From assembly GCA_021799355.1 (NCBI GenBank), contig JAJZAQ010000030.1, forward strand, positions 1 to 35,877: DNA of 35,877 bases. Direction: 5' to 3'. Source of the stretch: Pseudomonadota bacterium. Lineage in GTDB: Bacteria; Pseudomonadota; Gammaproteobacteria; Burkholderiales; Burkholderiaceae_C. This document shows positions 1-7,922 of the stretch, piece after piece (position 1 is the stretch's first letter; each line of letters begins with the position of its first letter). Below the pieces are notes generated by a model, which saw only the letters and a program-made list of their open reading frames with translations, was not told where the DNA came from and searched no databases. A program made the position numbers and the translations under genes.

Positions 1-126
1 GAGGATCACGCCTTCGTCGTGATCGACGATGAGAAACTGGTTGGCCTGCACCGCCTCCTCGTCCGGCACGAGATCGGTAAACAGCACGCAGGCATGATGG
101 GCGTCTTTGTAAAGTTCGATGGACAT
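1..126 (-). CDS. MBL-fold / oxygen-binding di-iron (ODP-like) protein, N-terminal fragment
   Basis: Only the first 42 codons are in the window; the gene runs off the left edge. The start MSIELYKDAHHACVLF followed by QANQFLIVD is typical of the ODP-like metallo-beta-lactamase-fold proteins related to A-type flavoproteins (FprA/NorV family), in which the MBL domain carries a di-iron site for O2, NO or peroxide chemistry. The metal ligands (HxHxDH) would lie beyond the edge and cannot be seen, so the call rests on the N-terminal strand pattern alone. The small gene at 196-408 lies 69 bases upstream on the same strand and may be co-transcribed. The alternative is another MBL-fold hydrolase without the di-iron site. 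Confidence 0.5.
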   Translation of the reverse strand, partial: MSIELYKDAHHACVLFTDLVPDEEAVQANQFLIVDHDEGVIL

Positions 127-195
127 GGCAGATGCTGGGGGCGTCCCCCGAAAACCAAACAAGGCCAGCGATTGCGGCAGATCAGCGACTGCGGG

Positions 196-408
196 TCAGC
201 GCACCGGGGCCTGGCGTTCGAGCTGGCCGAGGACGCTCTGGGAAATTTCCGTGGCCCGCTGCAATTGCGCCAGCGCCGACCGGATGTGCGCAATGGTGTC
301 GGGCAGGCGATCCTGGTCGTGGCTGAGGATCGATTTGCGCAGCGCGTCGGCCGCGTCTTCGAACAGGTCGATGGCCTGATACAGCGTGGTGGCGATGTCG
401 GTCATCAT
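196..408 (-). CDS. Small helical protein of unknown function (70 aa)
   Basis: I do not recognise this protein. It begins with two consecutive ATG codons (408-406 and 405-403) after a strong GAGGAGG ribosome binding site at 414-420. The spacing is 5 bases to the first ATG and 8 to the second, so the 69-aa form may be the real one. The sequence is mostly amphipathic helix, without cysteines, signal peptide or membrane segment, and has acidic and Gln/Ser-rich faces, suggesting a small helical bundle or a partner protein. It precedes the ODP-like gene on the same strand. No function is proposed. Confidence 0.6.
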   Translation of the reverse strand: MMTDIATTLYQAIDLFEDAADALRKSILSHDQDRLPDTIAHIRSALAQLQRATEISQSVLGQLERQAPVR

Positions 409-761
409 GACGGCCTCCTCAGGCAGCAAGCCGTCGGGCACGCCGCCCGACCTGCCGTCCGCGCGCTGCAGCAGCGGCGCCCGCGCGCCGACAGCGGCAA
501 GCCGACCCCAGCGGCGTCACGTCACCCCCGGGCAGGCACCCGGGTTGCATGCGGATGCGGCGCGATGGCCGCGACATGGTTCTGTCCATAGTCCCCCCGA
601 GAACGTCGGGCGCGGCAGCGCCCGGACAGGCACAGCGGTTTGCGGCTGGTTTTGAGTGTGAAAAATTCCGCAAAACCTTGGTTTTTTTCTGCATGATACC
701 GACGGGGAATCGGCTGTTTTTGTGCCAGATCAAGGCAAAGCGACGATTCTTCCCTCCGGCA
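409..761. other. Intergenic region, mod operon end to small gene
   Basis: There are 353 bases without a supported gene. The half next to the small gene is GC-rich and holds a perfect 7-bp stem, CGGGCGC at 607-613 and GCGCCCG at 618-624 with loop GGCA. It has no T-tract on either side, so it is at best a weak barrier to mod operon transcripts. Nearer modD the sequence turns AT-rich, with an AAAACC-TT-GGTTTT inverted repeat at 672-685 that could be an operator for the small gene and ODP gene. No RNA gene was recognised. Confidence 0.4.
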
Positions 762-1604
762 TCAGACCATGACCATTTCGGCGCCGAAGTCGGCCGCTTT
801 GGCGTTGTACAGGCTGGAGGTGACGAGCACGTCGACGCCGCAGGCGGCGAACTGCGCGGCGTTGTCCGGGCGGATGCCGCCCGCGGCGTTGATGGTGAGG
901 CGCGGCTGCAACTTGCGCAGCTGCGGCACCAGCGCGCCGAGCTGTTCCACAGTCATTTTGTCCAGCTGCACACCGTCGGCCCCGGCGCGCGCCGCGGCCA
1001 GGGCGTCGGCGGCGTCCTCGGCCTCGATGAGGACGAACTTTTCCGGGCTGTGCGCCTTGGCGCGCTCGACGAGCTGCGCCGCGTCCAGCCCGGGGAGAAA
1101 CGCGCGGTGCTGGGCGAACACCAGAATGGTCTCCGACAGCCCGGCGCGGTGCACCATGCCGCCGCCGCACATCACGGCGTAATGCTGCAGCCGTCGCGCG
1201 CCGGGAAACGCCTTGCGTGTGCCGGCGACCTGGATGCGCGGATTGCCGGCGCGGGCGGCGTCGACCATCTGCCGCGTCGCGCTGGCGATGCCGCCGAGGT
1301 ATTCGAGCAGGTTCATGCCCTGCTTCCAGGCCACGTGCAGCGCGTGGGCGTTGCCGTGCAGCCGCAGCACCGGCTGCCCCGGCGCGGTGGTGTCGCCGTC
1401 GGCGGCCAGCGGTTCGGCGTGCAGCCCCAGCGATTGCGCCAGGCGCAGCAGCGGCGCCATGCCGGCGAGCACCCCCGGCTGCCGCGCGGTGTAGGTCAGG
1501 CGGCCTAGCGCGTCGGGCAAGCCGAGGGCGCGGGTAGTTTCGTCGTGCAGCGGCACGTCTTCGGTGAGGAAGTGGTCGATCTCAGCTTGGGTGAAATACA
1601 TCAT
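762..1604 (-). CDS. modD: ModD, molybdenum-transport accessory protein (NadC-like)
   Basis: A 280-aa protein with the quinolinate phosphoribosyltransferase fold. The motif TRKAFPGARRLQHYAV and GGGMVHRAGLSE (about residues 129-158) matches the NadC core, but the NadC lysine-asparagine segment that follows is replaced by ILVFAQH, as in ModD proteins. ModD occurs at the end of mod operons; its exact reaction is not settled. The C-terminal half has the expected alternating barrel strands (TINAAGGIRPDN, VDVLVTSSLYNA). The start is the first of two ATGs (1604, 1601) with GGGAG about 9 bases upstream. The gene overlaps the 3' end of the permease gene by 23 bp, implying translational coupling. It is the last gene of the operon. 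A true NadC is less likely given the position. Confidence 0.85.
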   Translation of the reverse strand: MMYFTQAEIDHFLTEDVPLHDETTRALGLPDALGRLTYTARQPGVLAGMAPLLRLAQSLGLHAEPLAADGDTTAPGQPVLRLHGNAHALHVAWKQGMNLLEYLGGIASATRQMVDAARAGNPRIQVAGTRKAFPGARRLQHYAVMCGGGMVHRAGLSETILVFAQHRAFLPGLDAAQLVERAKAHSPEKFVLIEAEDAADALAAARAGADGVQLDKMTVEQLGALVPQLRKLQPRLTINAAGGIRPDNAAQFAACGVDVLVTSSLYNAKAADFGAEMVMV

Positions 1605-2274
1605 GTTTGGACAGCTCCCGGTTTTGCAGAACACGCACGGCGGCAAACAGCAGCAGGCTGAACGCGCCGAGCAGCGCGCTGAGCACGGCCGCCTGCGCCG
1701 TGTCACCGTTGGTCACGGTGTTGAAAATCGCCAGCGACAGCGTCTCGGTGCGGCCGAGGATGTTGCCGCCGAGCATCAGCGACATGCCGACTTCGCCCAT
1801 GCCGCGCGCCAGCGCCAGCAGCAGCCCGCCGAGCAGCGCGGGCAGGGCGATGGGCAGGTGCAGGGTGAGGTAGACATTGCGCGGGCTGCGTCCCAGGGTG
1901 AGGGCGATGTCATGCCAGACGCGCGGATGCGTCTGCAGCGCGGTCTGCAACGTCTTGACGGCCAGCGGCAATCCGGCGAGGAACGCCGCCAGCCACAGCC
2001 CAGGCAGCGTGAAGATGAAGTTCACCCCCACGGCCTGCAGCACCCGCCCCAGCGGGCTGTGCCGTCCAAGCAGCCACAGCAGCGCAAAGCCGATGACCAC
2101 CGGCGGAAACACCAGCGGCACGGTGACCAGCGCGTCCAGCCACGCCGCGCGCTTCAGGCCAAACTGCAGCGCGTAACACAGCACGATGGCTCCCAGCGCG
2201 TACCCCGGCAGCGCCAGCACGGCGAGCTCGGCGCTGAGCAGGACTGCGTGCCAGGCGTCGGCCGACAAGCCCAT
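1582..2274 (-). CDS. Second molybdate-type ABC permease (ModB-like)
   Basis: A 230-aa integral membrane protein with about five transmembrane segments and a cytoplasmic loop (DIALTLGRSPRNVYLTLHLP) in the place of the EAA loop that docks on the ATPase. RGMGEVGMSLMLGGN is the usual ModB signature region (compare HTVGEFGVVLMIGGN in the first ModB). It belongs to the sulfate/molybdate/tungstate permease family. The start at 2274 lies 16 bases after the upstream stop; GTG at 2286 is an alternative. No ATPase gene accompanies it, so it presumably uses ModC from the same operon. The substrate could be molybdate, tungstate or a related oxyanion. EAA is degenerate, so affinity for ModC is uncertain. 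Confidence 0.8.
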   Translation of the reverse strand: MGLSADAWHAVLLSAELAVLALPGYALGAIVLCYALQFGLKRAAWLDALVTVPLVFPPVVIGFALLWLLGRHSPLGRVLQAVGVNFIFTLPGLWLAAFLAGLPLAVKTLQTALQTHPRVWHDIALTLGRSPRNVYLTLHLPIALPALLGGLLLALARGMGEVGMSLMLGGNILGRTETLSLAIFNTVTNGDTAQAAVLSALLGAFSLLLFAAVRVLQNRELSKHDVFHPS

Positions 2275-2290
2275 GCCACGCGCCACCCGC

Positions 2291-3079
2291 TCAAAGCCCG
2301 GCGGCGTCGAGCAGCCCACGCGCCGCGGGCGACTGCAAGAACTGGGCGAACGCCGCGCGCGCCGCTGCCGTCTCAGGATGCGCCTGCGCCGCCGGCAGTG
2401 CGGCGATGACGCCGATGGGGGTGTAACTGCCCGCACCCGGCTGCAGCTCGACGAAACCGCCGAGCTGGCCCTTGACGGCGAGGGCTTCGGTGAGGTTGAG
2501 AAAACCGGCGTCGATCTGCCCGGACGTGAGGTAGGCGCTGACCTGCGGCAGGGTCTGCACCATTTTCAGCCTGTCCTGCAGCGTGCTCCACAGGCCGTTG
2601 GCCCTGAGCCACTGCTCGGCGGCGTGGCCGTAGATGGTCTGCGGCTGGGTCATGGCGATGGACTGCATGTGCGGCAGGTCGCGCACCGGGTCGGTGATCG
2701 GCTCCGGGCTGTAGCGGCCGAGCAGTTTGCGCCGCCACGCCAGCACCAGGCGACCGTGGCCGAGCGGGATGTGCTGCGGCAGATCGAGGTCCGGCGCGGC
2801 ATCGATCAGCGCGGCGTCGCCGATGAGCACGTCCACCCGGCCGCTGGCGCGGATCTGGGCGAACAGCTGTGGCAAATTGGCGTAACTGCGCTCCACCGGC
2901 ACGCCGCTCTCCCGGCTGAACGCGGCGCACAGCGCCTCGACCGGGCGCTTGTAGCCGGCGCCGGCCATGACCAGCAGGGCAGCGGGCTGCGCCGCGGGCG
3001 CACGCGGCGACACCGCCGCAGCGGCGGCCCACAACATGCCGTGCACAAAGCGGCGGCGCGATGCTGCGAAACGGCTCAT
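2291..3079 (-). CDS. Tat-exported oxyanion-binding protein of ABC importer (ModA-like)
   Basis: A 262-aa periplasmic binding protein of the ModA/sulfate-binding superfamily (SBP type 11). The N-terminus holds a twin-arginine signal, SRRRFVHG, followed by a hydrophobic run and an APAAQPAA processing region, so the protein should be exported folded. The two other ModA proteins in this operon have ordinary Sec signals. The mature part has the usual pattern: CAAFSRESGVPVERSYANLPQ, GRVDVLIGDAALI, and near the end a repeated-domain hinge (IDAGFLNLTEAL). ATG 3079 has GGGAG 8 bases upstream. It is followed 16 bases later by the second permease gene and the two probably form one import unit. Ligand specificity cannot be read from the sequence. 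Confidence 0.75.
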   Translation of the reverse strand: MSRFAASRRRFVHGMLWAAAAAVSPRAPAAQPAALLVMAGAGYKRPVEALCAAFSRESGVPVERSYANLPQLFAQIRASGRVDVLIGDAALIDAAPDLDLPQHIPLGHGRLVLAWRRKLLGRYSPEPITDPVRDLPHMQSIAMTQPQTIYGHAAEQWLRANGLWSTLQDRLKMVQTLPQVSAYLTSGQIDAGFLNLTEALAVKGQLGGFVELQPGAGSYTPIGVIAALPAAQAHPETAAARAAFAQFLQSPAARGLLDAAGL

Positions 3080-3104
3080 GGTCAAGCTCCCGTCGAAATC
3101 AATG

Positions 3105-3944
3105 TCAATGCGCCTGGCGGTGGCGGAACACCTTCCATGCCGACACCGCCAGAATCGTTGCCAGCAGCAACCCCAGCCCGGCGGTCGGCACAATGCCCAC
3201 GAGCAAGGCGCCGATGGCCGCTCCGGCGAGCGACCCGGCGGCCATGGCGGCGAGCAGTGCGCGGTGCGTGCGCAGCACGGCGAACGCCGAGCTCTCGCGG
3301 TAGCGGGCGAAACCGACGATCATCGTCGGCAGCGAGATGAGCAGCGACAGGCTGCCGGCGAGTTTCACGTCCACGCCCCAGAGCAGCACGATGGTCGGAA
3401 TGAGCAGTTCGCCGCCGGCCACCCCCATGACCGCCGCCACCATGCCGATGGCCAGACCGGCGAGCAGCCCGAGCGCCGCGTGTGCCGGCGGCGGCAGCAT
3501 GCGGTGCAGATCGGGCAGCGCCTTCAGGCCGAATACCTGTTCGGCGGCCATCGCCACGGCCAGGCCGATGAGCAGCGCCAGCAACACGGTGTCGAGCGTT
3601 CTGCGCGGCAGGCGCATCGCCCAGCCTGCGGCCCACCACGCCCCGGCCAGGCTGCCGGCAAGCAGATTGACCACCACCGCCCAGTGCGGCAGGAGCAGGG
3701 AGGGCGGCACCGCGTGCAGGCGAAAGACGATGGCGATGGTCACGACCAGCAGCGACATCGCCTTGTTGGCAATGATGGCTTCGAGTGTCGGCAGGGCAAA
3801 CAGGCCGACGAGCAGCGGCAGGCGGAATTCCGCCCCGCCGAGCCCGACCAGCCCACCGAGCAGACCGATGGCCAGCGCCGTGGTGAACGCTTTGGCCAGA
3901 CAGGCGCCGCGGCAGGTCTGCACGGAGGCGCCCAGGTGCAGCAT
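3105..3944 (-). CDS. TauE/SafE-family membrane exporter
   Basis: A 279-aa protein with about eight transmembrane helices in two homologous halves, each starting with the TauE/SafE-type glycine-rich stretch (GLLGGLVGLGGAEFRLP near residue 28 and GMVAAVMGVAGGELLIP in the middle). The family (sulfite exporter TauE/SafE, PF01925) moves sulfur oxyanions or organosulfonates across the inner membrane; most members are untested. It lies inside the mod operon, 18 bases after modC and 25 bases before the Tat-type binding protein, with AGAGG 8 bases before ATG. That position suggests handling of an oxyanion, perhaps efflux of excess molybdate, tungstate or competing sulfite. This role is inferred from context only. 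Confidence 0.8.
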   Translation of the reverse strand: MLHLGASVQTCRGACLAKAFTTALAIGLLGGLVGLGGAEFRLPLLVGLFALPTLEAIIANKAMSLLVVTIAIVFRLHAVPPSLLLPHWAVVVNLLAGSLAGAWWAAGWAMRLPRRTLDTVLLALLIGLAVAMAAEQVFGLKALPDLHRMLPPPAHAALGLLAGLAIGMVAAVMGVAGGELLIPTIVLLWGVDVKLAGSLSLLISLPTMIVGFARYRESSAFAVLRTHRALLAAMAAGSLAGAAIGALLVGIVPTAGLGLLLATILAVSAWKVFRHRQAH

Positions 3945-3962
3945 CGTCGGGCCTCTTTTGCC

Positions 3963-5051
3963 TCAGGCGGCCAGATCACCGGCCAGCGCCACGGCCTTGA
4001 CCAGCGCCCACACCAGCATGCCCGGGTGCAGCTCCAGCCGTTCGCGCGATGCACGGGTGATTTCGGCAAACAGCAACTGGCCGTCGCCGAGTTCGAGCCG
4101 CACCAGCACGTTGACCGGGTGCGCCGCCGGGGCGATGTCGACCACGCGCACCTGCAGCTGGTTGTTGATCGAGACTTCGGGCAGGTGCAGCAGCGAGATG
4201 CTCACATCGCGCGCGGCCAGCTGCAGCCGCAGGGTCTTGCCCGGCTGGCAACTGCTGCAGGCGTCTTCCGGCACGCGCAGCGTCTGCCCGGCGACCTGCA
4301 GCAGCCGCAGCCCCTCGGAGGCTTCGTCGGCCCGCGCCTGGATCACCGCGACGTGGCTCTGCCCGGCGAACAGCGGCGTGCCCGGCAACGCCACCGCCTC
4401 GCGCAGCGGCAGGCTGGCCTGCACCTGGCCGCTGCCCATCATCACCACATGGTCGGCCAGCCGCAGCACCTCGGCGGGGGCGTGGGTGACGTACAGGATG
4501 GGGATGTCGAGCTCGTTGTGCAGCCGCTCCAGGTACGGCAGAATTTCCTGCTTGCGCTTGATGTCCAGCGCCGACAGCGGCTCGTCCATGAGCAGCAGCT
4601 CGGGCTGCAGCGCCAGCGCGCGCGCAATGCCTACACGCTGGCGTTCGCCGCCCGACAGCCGCGCCGGTTTGCGTTCGAGCAGATGGCCGATGCCCAGCAG
4701 CTCGACGATGGCGCCGATGTCGGCATCCCCCCGGCCGGCGCGTTTCATGCCGTAGCGCAGATTGCCCAGCACGCTCAGGTGCGGAAACAGATTGGCGTCC
4801 TGGAACACATAACCGAGCGGGCGGCGGTGCGGCGGCACAAAGCTGCCGGCGTCCTGCCAGGTGCGGCCCTTGAAGCGTAGCGTGCCCTGCGGTCGCTCCA
4901 GTCCGGCCACACAGCGCAGCAGCGTGGTCTTGCCCGAGCCGGAGTGGCCGAACAGCGCGGTGACGCCGCGCCCGGGCAGGCTTTGCGCCACCTGCAGCGT
5001 GAACTCGGGCCAGCGCAGCGTGAGGTCCAGATCGATGGTGTCTGCGGCCAT
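3963..5051 (-). CDS. modC: ModC, molybdate import ATP-binding protein
   Basis: A 362-aa ABC ATPase. Walker A is GHSGSGKT (35-42), the signature LSGGERQ (132-138), Walker B ELLLMDEP (151-158), and the switch histidine lies in YVTHAP. The C-terminal part (about 290-355, SINNQLQVRVVDIAPAAHPVNV) is a TOBE domain that binds molybdate in ModC proteins. This is the only ATPase in the operon and probably energises both permeases. An unusual CSSC motif sits in the linker between the two domains. The ATG at 5051 is preferred because AAGG lies 8 bases upstream; a GTG at 5057 overlaps the modB stop. It is translationally coupled to modB. Confidence 0.92.
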   Translation of the reverse strand: MAADTIDLDLTLRWPEFTLQVAQSLPGRGVTALFGHSGSGKTTLLRCVAGLERPQGTLRFKGRTWQDAGSFVPPHRRPLGYVFQDANLFPHLSVLGNLRYGMKRAGRGDADIGAIVELLGIGHLLERKPARLSGGERQRVGIARALALQPELLLMDEPLSALDIKRKQEILPYLERLHNELDIPILYVTHAPAEVLRLADHVVMMGSGQVQASLPLREAVALPGTPLFAGQSHVAVIQARADEASEGLRLLQVAGQTLRVPEDACSSCQPGKTLRLQLAARDVSISLLHLPEVSINNQLQVRVVDIAPAAHPVNVLVRLELGDGQLLFAEITRASRERLELHPGMLVWALVKAVALAGDLAA

Positions 5052-5053
5052 GC

Positions 5054-5737
5054 TCACGCCTTTTTCGGGTTGGGCCGCCAGGCGTACAGCCCGAGCAGCA
5101 CGAGGAAGGAAAACACCAGCATCACCGCGCTCAGGCGGTGCGCGCCGGCGTATTCCATCGCCTCGACGTGGTCGTAAATCTGCACCGAGGCCACGCGCGT
5201 CTCACCCGGCAGGTTGCCGCCGATCATCAGCACCACGCCGAACTCGCCCACCGTGTGCGCAAAGGTGAGGATGCCGCCGGTGAGAAAGCCGGGCAGCGCC
5301 ATGGGCAGGGCGACGGAAAAAAACGCGTCCCACGGCGCAGCGCGCAGCGTGGCCGCGGCTTCCAGCGGCTTGTCGCCGATGGCCTCGAAGGCGTTTTGCA
5401 GCGGCTGCACCATGAACGGCAGCGAATAGAACACCGAGGCCACCACCAGCCCCCAGAAGGTGAACGGCAGTGGATGCACGCCGAGCCAGTTGGTGAAATG
5501 GCCGATGAAGCCATACGGCCCCATCGCCAGCAGCAGGTAAAAGCCCAGCACCGACGGCGGCAGCACCAGCGGCAGCGCGACCACGGCGCCGATCGGCCCC
5601 TTCAGGCGCGACGTCGTGCGTCCCAGCCACCAGGCGATCGGCGTGCCGATGACGAACAGGCACAACGTGACCGTGCCGGCCAGTTTGATGGTCAGGCCGA
5701 TGGTCTGCCAGTCTTCGGCGGTCAGCAACAGGCTCAT
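5054..5737 (-). CDS. modB: ModB, molybdate ABC transporter permease
   Basis: A 227-aa inner-membrane permease with five to six transmembrane segments. The EAA loop LEAAATLRAAPWDAFF followed by VALPMALPG docks on ModC, and HTVGEFGVVLMIGGN is the family signature. It has the standard length for ModB. GAGG lies 5 bases before ATG. It starts 7 bases after the modA1 stop and its stop overlaps the modC start region, giving the canonical modA-modB-modC order. It differs clearly from the second permease in the operon, which has a degenerate EAA loop. Confidence 0.93.
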   Translation of the reverse strand: MSLLLTAEDWQTIGLTIKLAGTVTLCLFVIGTPIAWWLGRTTSRLKGPIGAVVALPLVLPPSVLGFYLLLAMGPYGFIGHFTNWLGVHPLPFTFWGLVVASVFYSLPFMVQPLQNAFEAIGDKPLEAAATLRAAPWDAFFSVALPMALPGFLTGGILTFAHTVGEFGVVLMIGGNLPGETRVASVQIYDHVEAMEYAGAHRLSAVMLVFSFLVLLGLYAWRPNPKKA

Positions 5738-5744
5738 GCCGGCC

Positions 5745-6515
5745 TCACTTCAGCTCGCCCGGCAGCACGAAGCCGTAACGCTGCATGATGGCGCGTGCCT
5801 CGGGCTGCGCCATGTACTGCGCAAACGCCTTGGCCGCGGCGTTGTGCTCGCCGTGTTTGGTGATGGCGTAGGCCTGCTCCAGCGGCTGGTGCAGTCTGTC
5901 CGGGATCAGCCAGTATTTGCCCTTGCTGGCGATTTGCGGGTTGAGCACCAGCGACAGCGACAGCACCGCCACCTGCGCATTGCCCGACTCGACGAGCTGG
6001 GCCGCGTGCGGCACGGTTTCGGCGTACACCAGCTTGGGCTCGACCTTGTCCCAGACCCCGGCGGCCTTGATGGCTTCGACCGCGCGCATGCCGTAGGGCG
6101 CATGCTTGGGGTTGGCGATGGCGATGTGCTTGATGTCCGGGCTGGCCAGGCTTTGCAGCGTCATTTTGCTCGCGTCCAGCGTCGTGCTCCACAGCACGAT
6201 GCGGCCGAAGGCGTAGGGGGTGATCTTGCCCACCACCAGCCCCGCCTTTTCCAGTTCGCGCGGGTAGTCGATGTCGGCGGAGAAATACAGATCGTAGGGC
6301 GCGCCCTGCTGGATCTGGGTCAGCGCCTTGCCTGACGAGCCGTAAACGATGTCGAGCTTGTCGTCCGGGTGGGTTTTCTCGAACGCCTGTGCGACGTCGG
6401 CCATGGCGTATTTGAGGTCGGCAGCGGCGGCGATGGTCACTTTTTCGGCGTGCGCCACGCTCATGCCCAGCGCCAGCGCGGCGCCGATGAGCAGGTGTTG
6501 ACAGCGTTTGAACAT
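5745..6515 (-). CDS. modA: ModA, molybdate-binding periplasmic protein (copy 1)
   Basis: A 256-aa periplasmic binding protein. The Sec signal peptide ends at AHA-EKV (cleavage after residue 23). The mature part begins with TIAAAADLKYAM, contains VYGSSGKALTQIQQGAPYD and FSADIDYPRELEKAGL, the ligand-binding regions of ModA, and ends with RYGFVLPGELK. It delivers molybdate (and usually tungstate) to ModB. It is very similar over its whole length to the neighbouring modA copy (6612-7388), so the pair arose by tandem duplication and has diverged since. No clear Shine-Dalgarno sequence precedes ATG 6515, so translation may be lower or coupled. Confidence 0.92.
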   Translation of the reverse strand: MFKRCQHLLIGAALALGMSVAHAEKVTIAAAADLKYAMADVAQAFEKTHPDDKLDIVYGSSGKALTQIQQGAPYDLYFSADIDYPRELEKAGLVVGKITPYAFGRIVLWSTTLDASKMTLQSLASPDIKHIAIANPKHAPYGMRAVEAIKAAGVWDKVEPKLVYAETVPHAAQLVESGNAQVAVLSLSLVLNPQIASKGKYWLIPDRLHQPLEQAYAITKHGEHNAAAKAFAQYMAQPEARAIMQRYGFVLPGELK

Positions 6516-6611
6516 GGATGCGATCGATGGGTGAGGGGCGTGCGGCTGCCGCCGCAGCGGCAGGCCGCCGGCAGCGCCGCAGCGCAGGGCCGCCAGCGGC
6601 GGCTGACTGGT
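6516..6611 (-). other. GC-rich stem-loop spacer between the two modA genes
   Basis: The 96-base spacer contains perfect small hairpins: TGCCGC-CGCA-GCGGCA at 6547-6562, and GCCGC-CA-GCGGC at 6589-6600 starting 12 bases after the modA2 stop. There is no T-tract, so it is not a complete terminator. Stem-loops after a binding-protein gene often protect the upstream mRNA and lower expression of downstream permease genes; that role is inferred here. Confidence 0.4.
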
Positions 6612-7388
6612 TTACTTGATTTCTCCGGGCAGGACGAAGCCGTAGCGCACCATCACCGCGCGCGCCTCCGGGCTGCCCATATAGGCGGCAAACGCCTTGG
6701 CAGCGGCGTTGCTCTCGCCGCGTTTGGTCACGATGTAGCCCTGCTCCAGCGGCTCGTGCAGCTTGTCGGGGATCAGCCAGTATTTGCCCTTGCTTTCCAT
6801 TTGCGGGCTTTTCGCCAGGGATAGCGCGATCACGCCGATCTGCGCGTTCCCCGTCTCGACGAGCTGCGCCGTGTGCGAAATGTTTTCGCCATAAACCAGT
6901 TTGGGTTCGACCTTGTCCCACACCTTAGCCGATTTCAGCGCCTCCTCGGCGCGCTTGCCATACGGCGCGTGTTTGGGGTTGGCGATGGCGATGTGCGCAA
7001 TGTCCGGGTTGGTCAGGCTGTCCAGGGTCATTTTGCTCGCGTCCATCACCGGGCTCCACAGCACGATGCGGCCGAAGGCGTACGGCATGACCTTGGTTGC
7101 CGCCAGCCCGGCTTTTTCCAGTTCGCGCGGGTACTGGATGTCGGCGGAAAAATACAGGTCATACGGCGCGCCCTGCTGGATCTGGGTGAAGAACTTGCCC
7201 GACGAGCCGTACACCACTTCGATCTTGTCGTGCGGATGCGCCTTCTCGAACGCCTGCGCGATGTCGGCCATGGCGTATTTGAGGTCTGCAGCGGCGGCAA
7301 CGGTGACTTTTTCCGCATGGGCCACGCCCAGCGCGGCAGCAAAACCGAGCGCACCGACCGCGGCACGCAACAACCTGGAAAGACGCAT
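6612..7388 (-). CDS. modA: ModA, molybdate-binding periplasmic protein (copy 2)
   Basis: A 258-aa ModA. The Sec signal peptide ends at AHA-EKV (after residue 25). It has AAAADLKYAMADIAQAFEKA, VYGSSGKFFTQIQQGAPYD, FSADIQYPRELEKAGL, and the same C-terminus type RYGFVLPGEIK as copy 1. Two adjacent ATGs occur (7391 and 7388); GGAG is 4 and 7 bases away respectively, so 7388 is chosen. It comes before modA1 and after modG in transcription order. Divergence between the copies is spread along the protein, including YGENISHT against YAETVPHA near the ligand cleft, which could alter affinity or choice between molybdate and tungstate. Confidence 0.9.
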   Translation of the reverse strand: MRLSRLLRAAVGALGFAAALGVAHAEKVTVAAAADLKYAMADIAQAFEKAHPHDKIEVVYGSSGKFFTQIQQGAPYDLYFSADIQYPRELEKAGLAATKVMPYAFGRIVLWSPVMDASKMTLDSLTNPDIAHIAIANPKHAPYGKRAEEALKSAKVWDKVEPKLVYGENISHTAQLVETGNAQIGVIALSLAKSPQMESKGKYWLIPDKLHEPLEQGYIVTKRGESNAAAKAFAAYMGSPEARAVMVRYGFVLPGEIK

Positions 7389-7478
7389 CATCACACTCCG
7401 TTGGGTTTGGTTACATCGAGGGAAAGAAAATGCGGCCCGCGACGCTGCACTGCGGGCCGCCAAGCGAGATGGGACGCT

Positions 7479-7901
7479 TTAGTCCACCCCGAGGATGACG
7501 TGGGTGGCCTTGATCAGCGCGCACGCGGCGTCGCCAGCCTTCAGGCCGAGAGTGCGTTCACTGCCGGCGGTGATCATCACCACCAGTTCGGCGCCGCCGG
7601 CCAGCGTGAGCACGACTTCGGAATTCACCGCGCCGGTGTGCACGGCCTTGACCGTGCCGCACAAGGTGTTGCGCGCCGAAGTGGCCGGAGCCGCCCCCTT
7701 GACCAGGATGGGCCATGATGCCTTGACCAGCGCCCAGGCTTTTTTGCCCGCGGCCAGCCCCAGGCGGTGGGCGCTGTCCTTGGTGACGATGGCCACGAGA
7801 TGCTGCCCACCGCCCAGATCGAGGACGACTTCGGTGTTGACCGCGCCGTCCTGCACTGCATGGACGGTGCCGTGGAGATGGTTACGCGCGCTGGTTTGCA
7901 T
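7479..7901 (-). CDS. modG: ModG-type molbindin with two Mop domains
   Basis: A 140-aa cytoplasmic protein made of two TOBE/Mop domains in tandem (about residues 3-69 and 74-140). Each begins TSARN and contains the pattern GTV-AV--GAVN-EVVL and a closing ALVKA/ALIKA segment. Proteins of this shape (ModG, molbindins) bind several molybdate ions at subunit interfaces and buffer or sort cellular molybdate. It is the first gene of the mod operon. GGAG lies 8 bases before ATG 7901. The upstream region holds a ModE-box-like site and a 13-bp tandem repeat, so expression probably responds to molybdate. Confidence 0.88.
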   Translation of the reverse strand: MQTSARNHLHGTVHAVQDGAVNTEVVLDLGGGQHLVAIVTKDSAHRLGLAAGKKAWALVKASWPILVKGAAPATSARNTLCGTVKAVHTGAVNSEVVLTLAGGAELVVMITAGSERTLGLKAGDAACALIKATHVILGVD

Positions 7902-7922
7902 GAAAAACGCTCCGGTCTACTA

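Noticed and set aside
2967-4880. 637-codon plus-strand open frame opposite tauE and modC
   Set aside because: Gln/Arg/His-rich shadow with no motif; modC motifs on the other strand are intact.
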